DNA of 64,000 bases, taken from contig NZ_BMXT01000001.1 of assembly GCF_014651895.1 (NCBI RefSeq), forward strand, positions 434,001 through 498,000, read 5' to 3'. Below the pieces are notes generated by a model. The model saw only the letters and a list, made by a program, of their open reading frames with translations, had not been told where the DNA came from and did not search any database. The first letter of the stretch is position 1. The number at the start of each line of letters is the position of its first letter. Origin of the DNA: Rhodanobacter panaciterrae. Its GTDB lineage: Bacteria > Pseudomonadota > Gammaproteobacteria > Xanthomonadales > Rhodanobacteraceae. Both the position numbers and the translations under genes were made by a program. Positions 39,576-48,660 of this stretch are shown piece after piece.

Positions 39576-40070
39576 ATGGCATTAGACATGCATTTGAAAT
39601 TGGAAGGTGGTGACGTCACCTTTACCGGCGAATCAAAGCATACGAAGCACAAGGATCAGGTCCAGCTTCTGGCTTGGTCTTGGGGCCTGTCGCAGAGCGG
39701 ATCGTTTGGTCATGGCAGCGGCGGCGGCGCCGGCAAGGCGAACGTGCAGGACATCAGCTTTACCAAGTATCTCGACAAGAGCTCGACTTCGTTCATCAAG
39801 GCGCTCGTAACCGGAGCGCACATCACCACGGTGACCCTCTTTGTCTCCAAGGCTGGCGGCAAGCAGGAAGACTATTTCACCGTCAAGCTCACCAGTGCCA
39901 TGGTCACTTCTTACAGCACCGGTGGCTCGGGTGGCGAAGATATGCTCACGGAGAACGTCTCCATCAGCTTCGCGAAATTCGACATCGAGTACTTCAAGCA
40001 GGACGACAAGGGTGTCGTGGCGTCGGCCGGTACCGTGGGATACAGCGTCGAGGAAGTCGCAGCCTCCTGA
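39576..40070 (+). CDS. hcp: T6SS inner-tube protein Hcp (TssD)
   Basis: 164 aa. Matches Hcp1-family proteins (DMHLKLEGGDVTF near the start, LLAWSWGLSQSG, and SISFAKFDIEY near the end). Hexamers stack into the expelled tube and can carry small effectors. It has a clear AAGGAGAAG ribosome site, a 126-base gap before it, and a hairpin plus a 200-base gap after it, which would allow higher expression than its neighbours. Confidence 0.96.
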   Translation: MALDMHLKLEGGDVTFTGESKHTKHKDQVQLLAWSWGLSQSGSFGHGSGGGAGKANVQDISFTKYLDKSSTSFIKALVTGAHITTVTLFVSKAGGKQEDYFTVKLTSAMVTSYSTGGSGGEDMLTENVSISFAKFDIEYFKQDDKGVVASAGTVGYSVEEVAAS

Positions 40071-40099
40071 GCCCGAGTCTCGCCGTTTTTGTCGGGCTC
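40069..40099 (+). other. Hairpin after hcp
   Basis: GAGCCCGA (40069-40076) and TCGGGCTC (40092-40099) form an 8-bp stem overlapping the hcp stop codon, with a T5 run inside the loop. No T tract follows, so it is more likely a processing or stability element than a terminator. No gene is seen from 40071 to 40273. Confidence 0.45.
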
Positions 40100-40273
40100 T
40101 GGGCTTCAAGGGATCTCTGTACCTGTCAGTCACGCATGGGATGTCGCGTACAACTTTGATGTTGCGCGACGCCATGCAAGCGGCGGCTTGTCCGGAGGTC
40201 GCCTTGGTCCAGGCGTTTTCCTCGTTTGGTCATGTCATGGACATGACCGATTGGTTGGCTTCCGAGAGATGAA

Positions 40274-41065
40274 ATGACACCCGAGATCAAGCTCAAAGAA
40301 GGTCGCCCCGACGAAGCACTGCAACTACTGACAGTGGAAGTACGCAACAACCCGGCGGATGCCAAACGTCGGGTTTTTTTATTCCAGTTGCTGGCTCTGC
40401 TTGGACAGTGGGAGCGGGCACAGAACCAGTTGAATGTGAGCGGTGAGCTGGAGCCGCTCAACGCGATGATGGTGGGTGCCTACACCGAAGCGTTGAAGGG
40501 CGAACTGGTACGCGCGGATGTCTTTGCCGGAAAGCGCCTGCCGGTAGTTATCGGCGAGCCTGAGCAATGGCTCGCACTGCTGCTGCAAGCGCTCAAGCTG
40601 ACCGCGGATGGCCGCCATGAGCAGGCTGCGGCATTGCGTGAGCAGGCATTCGAGCAGGCGGCGGCCGTGAGCGGCAACATCGATGGCACGCCGTTCGAGT
40701 GGATGGCGGATGCCGATCCCCGCATGGGTCCCTGTCTGGAGATCGTCGTCAATGGCGGTTATTCCTGGGTACCGTTCTCACGGGTGCAGGAACTGAAATT
40801 CGAAGCGCCGACGGATCTGCGCGACAAGATCTGGGTGCCTGTGCAGGTGACCTGGAGCAATGGCGGCCGTGCCATTGGATTTATTCCCGGTCGTTATCCA
40901 GGCTCCGAGCGGACTGATAACAACGATCTGGTGCTGGGACGCAAGACGGAGTGGGTCGATGTCGGGGCGGATTTCCAGATCGGCCTCGGTCAGCGAATGC
41001 TGGCGACCGATGCGGGCGACTATCCGTTGCTCGATGCAAGGCTGATCTCGTTCGATACCAACTGA
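40274..41065 (+). CDS. tagJ: T6SS accessory protein TagJ (ImpE family)
   Basis: 263 aa. The N-terminal helical part (EALQLLTVEVRNNPADAKRRVFLFQLLALLG) and the C-terminal ImpE domain (VPFSRVQELKFEAPTDLRDKIW region) match ImpE/TagJ, which binds TssB and helps ClpV or sheath function in some T6SS classes. Confidence 0.92.
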   Translation: MTPEIKLKEGRPDEALQLLTVEVRNNPADAKRRVFLFQLLALLGQWERAQNQLNVSGELEPLNAMMVGAYTEALKGELVRADVFAGKRLPVVIGEPEQWLALLLQALKLTADGRHEQAAALREQAFEQAAAVSGNIDGTPFEWMADADPRMGPCLEIVVNGGYSWVPFSRVQELKFEAPTDLRDKIWVPVQVTWSNGGRAIGFIPGRYPGSERTDNNDLVLGRKTEWVDVGADFQIGLGQRMLATDAGDYPLLDARLISFDTN

Positions 41066-41083
41066 TCGGGGCGCAAGCGTGTC

Positions 41084-41587
41084 ATGGCTGAATTGACCAC
41101 CCAGGAAAGACTTCAGCCTTCGCTGCTCGATCGGCTTACCGACGACGAGCCGGGCAAGCAGGAGGAGAGCCGCGAGAAACGCGTGATTTCCGCCACGCGA
41201 CTGCGAGATTGCGTCACACGCGACATGTCGTGGCTTTTGAACTGCGTGAGTCTGGATGCCAGCGCGGATCTGAGTGATTACCCGGAAGTATCCCGTTCGG
41301 TGCTCAATTTCGGGATCCCCGATCTCACCGGCGTGGCCCTGTCGGGCATCAATGCGGATGTTCTGCAGCGCCAGATCAGGGATGCCATTCTTGCCTTCGA
41401 ACCGCGCCTTACGGCGAACACGCTGCGGGTCACGGTGAATTCAAACAGCTCACGGATGGATCGTCAGGCACTGATGTTCAACATCGAATCGGAGATGTGG
41501 GCGCAGCCGATCCCCCTGAATCTTTATTTGAAAACCGAGGTTGACCTGGAGACGGGCAATTTCAAGGTATCGGAGGGTTTCGGCTGA
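41084..41587 (+). CDS. tssE: T6SS baseplate subunit TssE
   Basis: 167 aa with the gp25-like fold: LLNCVSLDASADLSDYPEVSRSVLNFGIPDLTG region and a C-terminal LKTEVDLETG. It links baseplate and sheath. The stop overlaps the tssF start by one base. Confidence 0.95.
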   Translation: MAELTTQERLQPSLLDRLTDDEPGKQEESREKRVISATRLRDCVTRDMSWLLNCVSLDASADLSDYPEVSRSVLNFGIPDLTGVALSGINADVLQRQIRDAILAFEPRLTANTLRVTVNSNSSRMDRQALMFNIESEMWAQPIPLNLYLKTEVDLETGNFKVSEGFG

Positions 41588-43470
41588 TGGATCCGCGCCT
41601 GCTGCGTTATTACAACCGGGAATTGCAACACGTCCGCGAGATGGGCGGTGAGTTCGCGCGCGAGTACCCGAAGATCGCCGGGCGTTTGGGGTTGGAAGGC
41701 TTTGAATGTGCCGACCCTTATGTAGAACGCCTGCTGGAAGGTTTTGCCTTTCTGGCGGCGCGCGTGCAACTCAAGCTCGATGCGCAATATCCGGTGTTCA
41801 CCCAGCACCTGCTGGAAATGATCTACCCGCATTATCTGGCGCCCGTGCCTTCGATGGCGGTGGTGCAGATGCAGCCGGACCTGAAGGAAAGCGGCCTGCT
41901 GACCGGTCACACCGTGGCGCGTCATACCGCCTTGCGCAGCCAGACCGGAAAGGATGATCACACGGCGTGCGAATACCGCACCGCCCATGACGTCACCCTG
42001 TGGCCGCTGGAACTCACCGAGGCCAAGTATTTCGAAACCCCCGCGGCGATCGCTGCAGCAGGTGTGGCGTTGCCGGTGGGCAAGCCGGTGCGGGCTGGCC
42101 TGCGGTTGAAGTTCCGGGTTTCTGCGGGCGCCCAGGCAAACATGCTCGCGCTGGATAACCTGCCGGTGTTCATCGCCGGTGCGGATGAACTGCCCAAGCG
42201 CTTGTACGAACAGTTGCTTGGCAACGCAGTGAGTTTCATCGTGCGGGCGCAAGGTGCCAACGGCGAAATCAGCCAGAGCTTCGATGCCACGCAGATTCAT
42301 CGCAAGGGTTTCGATGAGGATGAGGCGCTGATTCCCTACACCGGCCGTTCGTTCAGCGGGTACCGGTTGCTGCAGGAATATTTCGCCTGTCCCGAGCGTT
42401 TCCTGTTCGCCGAATTCACCGGCCTGAAATCCGTGCTGGCCCGTTCCAGGGGGAGCGAGTTCGAGATCGTGGTGCTGTTCGATCGCACTGTGGCCAGCCT
42501 GCACAACGCGATCGACGTGAACAACTTCCGGCTGTTCTGCACGCCAGCCATCAATCTGTTTCCGCGCCGTGCCGATCGCATCCATCTGCAACAGGGCAAG
42601 ACCGAGTACCACATCCTCGCCGACCGCACCCGGCCGATGGATTTCGAGATCCACAGCATCAGCAATGTCGAAGGCTTCGGCGACAAGCAGGAGCCGGAGC
42701 AGCGCTTCCTGCCGTTCTATGGTTGCGACGAGCGCACCTGGCACAGCCAGCATTCCGCGTACTACACGATCCGCCGCGAACCACGACTGATCTCGTCGCG
42801 GCAGAAGCGGCAGGGCGCGCGCTCCAGCTACATCGGCAATGAGATGTTCATTGCCCTGGTGGATTCCAGCGAGGCGCCTTACTCCACCCAGTTGCGCCAG
42901 ATCGGCATGCAGCTGATGTGCACCAATCGCGATCTGCCGTTGCAGATGCCGGTGGGCAAGTCCAAGACCGATTTCACGCTGGAAACCGGCGCGCCAGTCG
43001 AGGCGATCCGTTGCGTCGCCGGTCCCACCAAACCGCGGGCGCCGGTGGCTACCGGTGAAACCGCATGGCGATTGCTGAGCCACCTGCAACTGAACTACGT
43101 GTCGCTGCTTGAAAACAACAGTGGCGAGGGTGCGTCGGCCCTGCGCGAAATGCTGACCTTGTATTGCGACGAATTCGATTCCAGTGCCTTGCGCCAGGTC
43201 GAGGGCGTCAAGGCGGTCAGCTCGCAACCGATTGTGCGGCGGGTTCCCGTGCCGGGGCCGATCACGTTCGGGCGTGGATTGGAAATCACGCTCACCTGCG
43301 ATGACGGCGCCTTCGAGGGCACCGGCGCCTTCCTGCTGGGTGCGGTGATGCAGCAGTTCTTCACGCGCTACGTATCCATCAATTCATTCACTGAAACCGT
43401 TCTGCGCACGCTGGAACGCAACGAGGTTGCACGATGGCCCGCCCGGCTGGGAACACGGCAGACGCTGTAG
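41587..43470 (+). CDS. tssF: T6SS baseplate subunit TssF
   Basis: 627 aa. Begins MDPRLLRYYNRELQHVREMG and includes GRLGLEGFECADPYVERLLE, both hallmark TssF/ImpG blocks. Baseplate wedge with TssG. Overlaps tssG by 37 bases. Confidence 0.97.
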   Translation: MDPRLLRYYNRELQHVREMGGEFAREYPKIAGRLGLEGFECADPYVERLLEGFAFLAARVQLKLDAQYPVFTQHLLEMIYPHYLAPVPSMAVVQMQPDLKESGLLTGHTVARHTALRSQTGKDDHTACEYRTAHDVTLWPLELTEAKYFETPAAIAAAGVALPVGKPVRAGLRLKFRVSAGAQANMLALDNLPVFIAGADELPKRLYEQLLGNAVSFIVRAQGANGEISQSFDATQIHRKGFDEDEALIPYTGRSFSGYRLLQEYFACPERFLFAEFTGLKSVLARSRGSEFEIVVLFDRTVASLHNAIDVNNFRLFCTPAINLFPRRADRIHLQQGKTEYHILADRTRPMDFEIHSISNVEGFGDKQEPEQRFLPFYGCDERTWHSQHSAYYTIRREPRLISSRQKRQGARSSYIGNEMFIALVDSSEAPYSTQLRQIGMQLMCTNRDLPLQMPVGKSKTDFTLETGAPVEAIRCVAGPTKPRAPVATGETAWRLLSHLQLNYVSLLENNSGEGASALREMLTLYCDEFDSSALRQVEGVKAVSSQPIVRRVPVPGPITFGRGLEITLTCDDGAFEGTGAFLLGAVMQQFFTRYVSINSFTETVLRTLERNEVARWPARLGTRQTL

Positions 43471-44456
43471 CGCTGGAAAACGCGCTGCGCGACCATCCGG
43501 AGGCCTTCGAATTCTTCGAAGCTGCCCGCAGGCTGGAGTGCGCGTTTCCCGAGCGGCCGCGGCTGGGTCATTCGACCAAGGCCACGGATGATTTCGTGCG
43601 GCTGTGCCAGACGCCATCGCTGTCGTTCGCGCCAAAAATGGTCGATCGCTACCAGCCCGGTGGTGCCGGAAAACCGGCGCGTCTGCATGGCCTGTTCTTC
43701 GGCCTGTTCGGTCCCAACGCGCCGCTGCCGCTGCACCTCACCGAATACGCCATGGATCGCGAGATCAATGCGAAGGATTCCACCTTCGCCGCATTCGCGA
43801 ACATCTTCCATCACCGCATGATGAGCCTGTTCTATCGGACTTGGGCCGACTCGCAGCCGACCGTGCAACTGGATCGCCCGAAAGAAGATCGCTTCCAGCT
43901 GTATATGGGCGCGATGGTGGGGCTGGCTACGCCGGACCTTAACGATCGCGACGCGCTACCTGATCAGTTCAAGCGCTTTTTTGCCGGTCGTCTGTTGCAG
44001 CAGACCCGCAACGCCGAAGGTCTCAAGGGACTGCTCGAGCGCTTCTTTCGCATCCCGGTCGGCATTGTCGAATTCGTGGCCGAGTGGATGCGCTTGCCGC
44101 CGATTTCCCACCTGCGGCTGGGAGCATCGAGCGACGTGGCTGCCTTGGGGCTCACCGCCGTCACCGGGGAATACGTCTGGGGCAGTCAGCAGCGTTTTCG
44201 TCTGCGGCTGGGACCGCTGAGTCGTGCGGAATTCAATAATTTTCTGCCGGGTGGCGTGGCGCTCAGCCAACTGGTGGCGGCGGTCAAGACCTACGTGGGC
44301 GAGGAAAAGGCCTGGGACGTGCAGCTGGTTTTGAAGAAAGCCGATGTGCCTGCAACCCGATTGGGCCAGAACGGACGAATGGGGCTGACCACCTGGATGG
44401 GGCAGCCGCAGCAGGATGGCGACGCCGACGATGTCGTATTGAAACCGGTGGGATAG
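43434..44456 (+). CDS. tssG: T6SS baseplate subunit TssG
   Basis: 340 aa TssG/ImpH: FEFFEAARRLE near the start, FGLFGPNAPLPLHLTEYA, and FFRIPVGIVEF. The start lies inside tssF in another frame, which is usual for this pair. A 120-base gap follows before clpV. Confidence 0.96.
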   Translation: MARPAGNTADAVALENALRDHPEAFEFFEAARRLECAFPERPRLGHSTKATDDFVRLCQTPSLSFAPKMVDRYQPGGAGKPARLHGLFFGLFGPNAPLPLHLTEYAMDREINAKDSTFAAFANIFHHRMMSLFYRTWADSQPTVQLDRPKEDRFQLYMGAMVGLATPDLNDRDALPDQFKRFFAGRLLQQTRNAEGLKGLLERFFRIPVGIVEFVAEWMRLPPISHLRLGASSDVAALGLTAVTGEYVWGSQQRFRLRLGPLSRAEFNNFLPGGVALSQLVAAVKTYVGEEKAWDVQLVLKKADVPATRLGQNGRMGLTTWMGQPQQDGDADDVVLKPVG

Positions 44457-44578
44457 GCGCTCGCACGGGTCGCAATACGACATTTCCGGCATCGGCCTGG
44501 AATAGACGAGTCATGACGCTGGATTGATTTCGCACCAAGACATCCGGATCGACAACTACCGCAAAAGGATCAATGACC

Positions 44579-47326
44579 ATGGCCGAAATCAGTCGCGGCG
44601 CCTTGTTTGGAAAACTCAACAAGCTCGCCTTCCGCGGTATCGAAAGCGCCACCGTGTTCTGCAAACTGCGCGGCAATCCCTACGTGGAGCTGGTGCACTG
44701 GATCCACCAGATCCTGCAGCTGCAGGATTCGGACCTGCATCGGATCATCAAGCAGTTCAACCTGAATCCGTCGAACCTGGCGCGTGACATCACCGACGCG
44801 CTGGATCGCCTGCCGCGCGGCTCTTCGTCGATTTCCGATCTTTCCACCAATGTCGAGGAAGCGGTCGAGCGCGGCTGGGTATTCGCCACCCTGATGTTCG
44901 GCGAAGCGCAGGTGCGTACCGGTTATCTGGTTGTCGGTTGCATGCGCACGCGCAACCTGCGCAATGCGTTGGTGAACATCTCGGCCGAGTTCGACAAGAT
45001 CAAGCCGGAAGCGCTGGTCGAGAAATTCGCCGAAGTGGTGGCCGGTTCGCCAGAAGACGGGCAGAGCGCGAATGACGGTTTTCGGATGGGTGGTGGCTCG
45101 GCGCCCGGCGAAGCCAGTGGCGCGATGTCGCCCGCGCAAATGGGCAAGCAGGAGGCGCTGGCGCAGTTCACCATCGACCTCACCGAGCAGGCTCGCAGCG
45201 GCAAGATGGATCCTATCGTCGGGCGCGACGACGAGATCCGCCAGCTGGTCGACATCCTGATGCGTCGTCGTCAGAACAATCCGATGCTGGTCGGCGAGGC
45301 GGGTGTCGGCAAGACCGCGGTGATCGAAGGCTTCGCCATGCGTATCGCGATCGGCGATGTGCCGCCACCGCTGAAAGACGTACAGCTGCGCGTGCTCGAT
45401 GTGGGCTTGCTGCAGGCCGGCGCCAGCATGAAGGGTGAGTTCGAAAACCGTCTGAAGCAGGTGATCGAGGAAGTGCAGTCCTCGACCAAGCCGATCATCC
45501 TGTTCATCGATGAGGCGCATACCCTGGTCGGCGCCGGCGGTGCAGCCGGCACTGGCGACGCGGCCAACCTGCTCAAGCCTGCGCTGGCGCGCGGCAACTT
45601 GCGCACGATCGGCGCCACCACCTGGGCTGAATACAAGAAGCACATCGAGAAGGATCCGGCGCTGACCCGCCGCTTCCAGACCGTGCAGATCGACGAGCCG
45701 AGCGAAGAAAAGGCGATCCTGATGATGCGCGGCGTCGCCAGTGTGATGGAGAAGCATCACAAGGTGCAGATCCTCGACGAAGCGCTGGAGGCAGCGGTCA
45801 AGTTGTCGCACCGCTATATCCCAGCGCGCCAGCTGCCGGACAAATCGGTCAGCCTGCTCGACACCGCTTGCGCACGCGTGGCGATCAGCCAGCACGCGGT
45901 GCCGGCGGAAGTGGACGACACCCGCAAGCGCATCCAGGCGCTGGAGACCGAGCTGGGCATCATCAGCCGCGAGAAGAATGTCGGTGTCGAGGTCACCGCG
46001 CGCGAGGATGCTGCCAACGAAAAACTGGCAACCCAGAAGGCGCGCCTGGAAACGCTCGAAGCGAACTGGATCATCGAGAAGGAACTGGTCGAGAAGATTC
46101 TCGACATCCGTTCAAAGCTGCGCGGCTCGACCGCGCCGGTCGAAGGCACCGGCAGCACGCTGGAGGAATCTGCCAACAAGGAAGCTGACGCGGCGAGCGC
46201 ACCGCCGAAGGGCGAGGTGGCACTTGATGGCGCCGAGCGCGCCGCGGCGCTGGAGGAACTGAAAGGTCTGCAAACCCAGCTGTCCGAACTGCAAGGCGAG
46301 CACCCGCTGATTCTGGCCTCGGTCGATCAGCAAGCCGTCGGCTCGGTGGTTTCGGACTGGACCGGCATCCCGGTCGGTCGCATGGTCAAGAGCGAAGTCG
46401 AGACCGTGATGAATCTGGCCAAGCTGATGGGCGCAAGAGTCATCGGTCAGGACCACGCGATGGAGATGATCGCCAAGCGCATCCAGACCTCGCGTGCCGG
46501 TCTGGTCGATCCGAACAAGCCGATCGGCGTGTTCATGCTTGCCGGCACCTCAGGTGTGGGCAAGACCGAAACCGCACTGGCGCTGGCCGAGGCGTTGTAC
46601 GGCGGCGAGCAGAACATCATCACCATCAACATGAGCGAGTTCCAGGAAGCGCACACGGTCTCCACCCTGAAAGGCGCGCCTCCCGGCTACGTCGGTTATG
46701 GCGAAGGCGGCGTGCTCACCGAAGCGGTGCGCCGCAAGCCGTACTCCGTGGTGTTGCTGGACGAGGTGGAGAAAGCTCATCCGGACGTCCATGAGATCTT
46801 CTTCCAGGTGTTCGACAAGGGCGTCATGGAAGACGGCGAAGGCCGCTCGATCGACTTCAAGAACACCCTGATCCTGCTGACCACCAACGCCGGTACCGAC
46901 ATGATCGCGGGCCTTTGCAAGGACCCGGAGCTCATGCCCGATCACGAGGGTATGGCCAAGGCGTTGCGCGAGCCGTTGCTGAAAATCTTCCCGCCGGCAC
47001 TGCTCGGTCGTCTGGTGACGATCCCGTACTACCCGCTCAGCCCGGAGATGTTGGGCAAGATCGTCAAGCTGCAGATCAACCGCATCAAGAAACGTGTCGA
47101 GGCCCGCTACAAGATCCCGTTCGAGTACAGCGAGGACGTGGTGAAGTTGGTGGTCGAGCGCTGCACCGAAACCGAATCAGGCGGACGCATGATCGACGCG
47201 ATTCTGACCAATTCGATGCTGCCCGATATCTCGCGCGCGTTCCTGACCAAGATGATGGAAGGGGAACAGATCGCGAAGGTGCAGGTGGGGGTGACGAATG
47301 GGGAGTTTTCGTATGGGTTCGGATGA
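44579..47326 (+). CDS. clpV: T6SS ATPase ClpV (TssH)
   Basis: About 915 aa AAA+ disaggregase that disassembles contracted sheaths. N-terminal domain, then Walker A 1 (GEAGVGKTAV), a coiled M domain around residues 440-510, and Walker A 2 (GTSGVGKTET). The ATG at 44579 is spaced nine bases from AAGGA; an ATG at 44573 is only three bases away and less likely. It ends the first T6SS block. Confidence 0.97.
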   Translation: MAEISRGALFGKLNKLAFRGIESATVFCKLRGNPYVELVHWIHQILQLQDSDLHRIIKQFNLNPSNLARDITDALDRLPRGSSSISDLSTNVEEAVERGWVFATLMFGEAQVRTGYLVVGCMRTRNLRNALVNISAEFDKIKPEALVEKFAEVVAGSPEDGQSANDGFRMGGGSAPGEASGAMSPAQMGKQEALAQFTIDLTEQARSGKMDPIVGRDDEIRQLVDILMRRRQNNPMLVGEAGVGKTAVIEGFAMRIAIGDVPPPLKDVQLRVLDVGLLQAGASMKGEFENRLKQVIEEVQSSTKPIILFIDEAHTLVGAGGAAGTGDAANLLKPALARGNLRTIGATTWAEYKKHIEKDPALTRRFQTVQIDEPSEEKAILMMRGVASVMEKHHKVQILDEALEAAVKLSHRYIPARQLPDKSVSLLDTACARVAISQHAVPAEVDDTRKRIQALETELGIISREKNVGVEVTAREDAANEKLATQKARLETLEANWIIEKELVEKILDIRSKLRGSTAPVEGTGSTLEESANKEADAASAPPKGEVALDGAERAAALEELKGLQTQLSELQGEHPLILASVDQQAVGSVVSDWTGIPVGRMVKSEVETVMNLAKLMGARVIGQDHAMEMIAKRIQTSRAGLVDPNKPIGVFMLAGTSGVGKTETALALAEALYGGEQNIITINMSEFQEAHTVSTLKGAPPGYVGYGEGGVLTEAVRRKPYSVVLLDEVEKAHPDVHEIFFQVFDKGVMEDGEGRSIDFKNTLILLTTNAGTDMIAGLCKDPELMPDHEGMAKALREPLLKIFPPALLGRLVTIPYYPLSPEMLGKIVKLQINRIKKRVEARYKIPFEYSEDVVKLVVERCTETESGGRMIDAILTNSMLPDISRAFLTKMMEGEQIAKVQVGVTNGEFSYGFG

Positions 47327-47366
47327 TGTGCATGGGGGCGTAAAAAAGGTCCATTTTGCCCGCGAT

Positions 47367-47389
47367 TGAAAAGTGCACTCTGACCCCTG
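47367..47389 (+). repeat. Left boundary motif of the PLC-like gene
   Basis: AAAAGTGCACTCTGACCCCT lies in the gap between clpV and the PLC-like gene. An imperfect inverted copy occurs at 48506-48528 on the other side of that gene. Confidence 0.6.
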
Positions 47390-47424
47390 TTTTAAAAAGT
47401 TAAAGTTAATCGAGGAAAATGGTC

Positions 47425-48507
47425 ATGCCAGTTGATTATGCGCCATATCACCACCGTCCAATCAATGAACTGGTCTTTGCTGGAAGCCACGATGCCGGGA
47501 TCAATAGTGGTGGCGGGGGAGAAAAAACGCAGAAGCTGGATATTGCGGGACAGGCAAATGCCGGGGTACGTCTCTTTGATATTCGGGTGGCTGTCCGCTC
47601 GTCTGGACTTCCGGGATCCGGTGTACTGAAGGCATATCACGGCAAAGGGATGCACAAAGTCGTCGGTGGCAATCAGTTGATGGCCGGGACTTGGGGTTTG
47701 GGGCTCGACGGCATGCTGGCGCAGGCCAGAGCGTTCGTCCAGGGCCATCCGGATGAGTTTCTATTTCTCAAGTTCGATCATTGTTTGAATTGGATTGATA
47801 TTGCTGCCGCATGTATAGCGAGACTTGGCCCGGTTCGATATCTAAATGGGACGGATCTCAACCTCACGACGGCCGGTACGTTGGCTGGCCACGTGATTCC
47901 ACTTTTTTCTGCTGCAGGTCTGGCGGCCATTGGTGGCGTGCGACCTCAGGATGGGATCTATGGAATCAAGAGCTTGTATGTGGCCGGTGGCGCGCCACAA
48001 GACTATGACGACAATTACGTGGGCCTCCAGTATCACGGCAAAGGTGGCACCAGCGCGATGAATGGCAAGTCGGATGAAGAAAAGATCAACGAGAACGTCA
48101 CCAAGCAAACGACGATCATGTCTACTGGTAAGGCGAGGGGTGGTGGTGATCCGCGCGTGATGGGGATGATGTATTGGACTTCAACGGGCTTTCTTCGCAG
48201 CATCAAAAAGCGCGACAAATCCAATTGGGTTACTGGTGGGTTCGGCGTTGAAATGCAGAAGCTCTGGCTCGAGGGTATGGCAGAGCATATTGATGCCAAC
48301 CTGCCAAGCTATATGAATGCGGCACTGTTTCCTGCAGGTCCCGTGATGAAGCGGTTCATGCCGAATTTCGTCATGATTGACTTTGCCAAAGCAGACCGTT
48401 GCCAGACAATCTTCGACATGAATACATTGAATGGCAATATGCTGGTTCAGCTGGGCATTAATCTAGGCATGGTGAACGCTCAGCGAATGCAGAGGAGTAT
48501 CCAGTAA
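47425..48507 (+). CDS. PI-PLC-like phosphodiesterase, candidate T6SS effector
   Basis: 360 aa from the ATG at 47425, eight bases after GAGGA (an ATG at 47419 is too close). Catalytic-style residues of the bacterial PI-PLC X fold are present: His22 in AGSHDAG, Asp52 and Arg54 in LFDIRVA, His72 in AYHGKG; FLKFDH follows. It has no signal peptide. Lying between clpV and PAAR/vgrG suggests an antibacterial or anti-host phospholipase secreted by the T6SS (inference). The sequence is visibly less GC-rich than its neighbours and is bracketed by an inverted motif, suggesting acquisition. No obvious immunity gene is next to it. Confidence 0.75.
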   Translation: MPVDYAPYHHRPINELVFAGSHDAGINSGGGGEKTQKLDIAGQANAGVRLFDIRVAVRSSGLPGSGVLKAYHGKGMHKVVGGNQLMAGTWGLGLDGMLAQARAFVQGHPDEFLFLKFDHCLNWIDIAAACIARLGPVRYLNGTDLNLTTAGTLAGHVIPLFSAAGLAAIGGVRPQDGIYGIKSLYVAGGAPQDYDDNYVGLQYHGKGGTSAMNGKSDEEKINENVTKQTTIMSTGKARGGGDPRVMGMMYWTSTGFLRSIKKRDKSNWVTGGFGVEMQKLWLEGMAEHIDANLPSYMNAALFPAGPVMKRFMPNFVMIDFAKADRCQTIFDMNTLNGNMLVQLGINLGMVNAQRMQRSIQ

Positions 48508-48528
48508 AGGGGTCAGGTTCACTTATTG
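48506..48528 (-). repeat. Right boundary motif of the PLC-like gene
   Basis: On the minus strand it reads ATAAGTGAACCTGACCCCTT, which aligns with the left motif at 47367 with one gap and a few mismatches, in the opposite orientation. It begins at the stop codon of the PLC-like gene. Confidence 0.6.
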
Positions 48529-48660
48529 GTCTATCGCACCTGATAACCAAGTGTGGCTATGTTGCGGGCAAGTTTTCAAGCCGATAGCTGGGCTGTCACG
48601 CCATGCCTGATCTCAATGGTCGAGGTACTGGTTGCAGGGCTAATATTTGGAGAACCCATC

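Noticed and set aside
41524..43227. 567-codon open frame antisense to tssF
   Set aside because: Shadow of tssF; no ribosome site or domain.
48553..48660. Upstream extension of the Tle1-like gene to an ATG at 48553
   Set aside because: The GTG at 48661 has a GGAG ribosome site, and the hydrolase fold begins right there; the extension has no family features.
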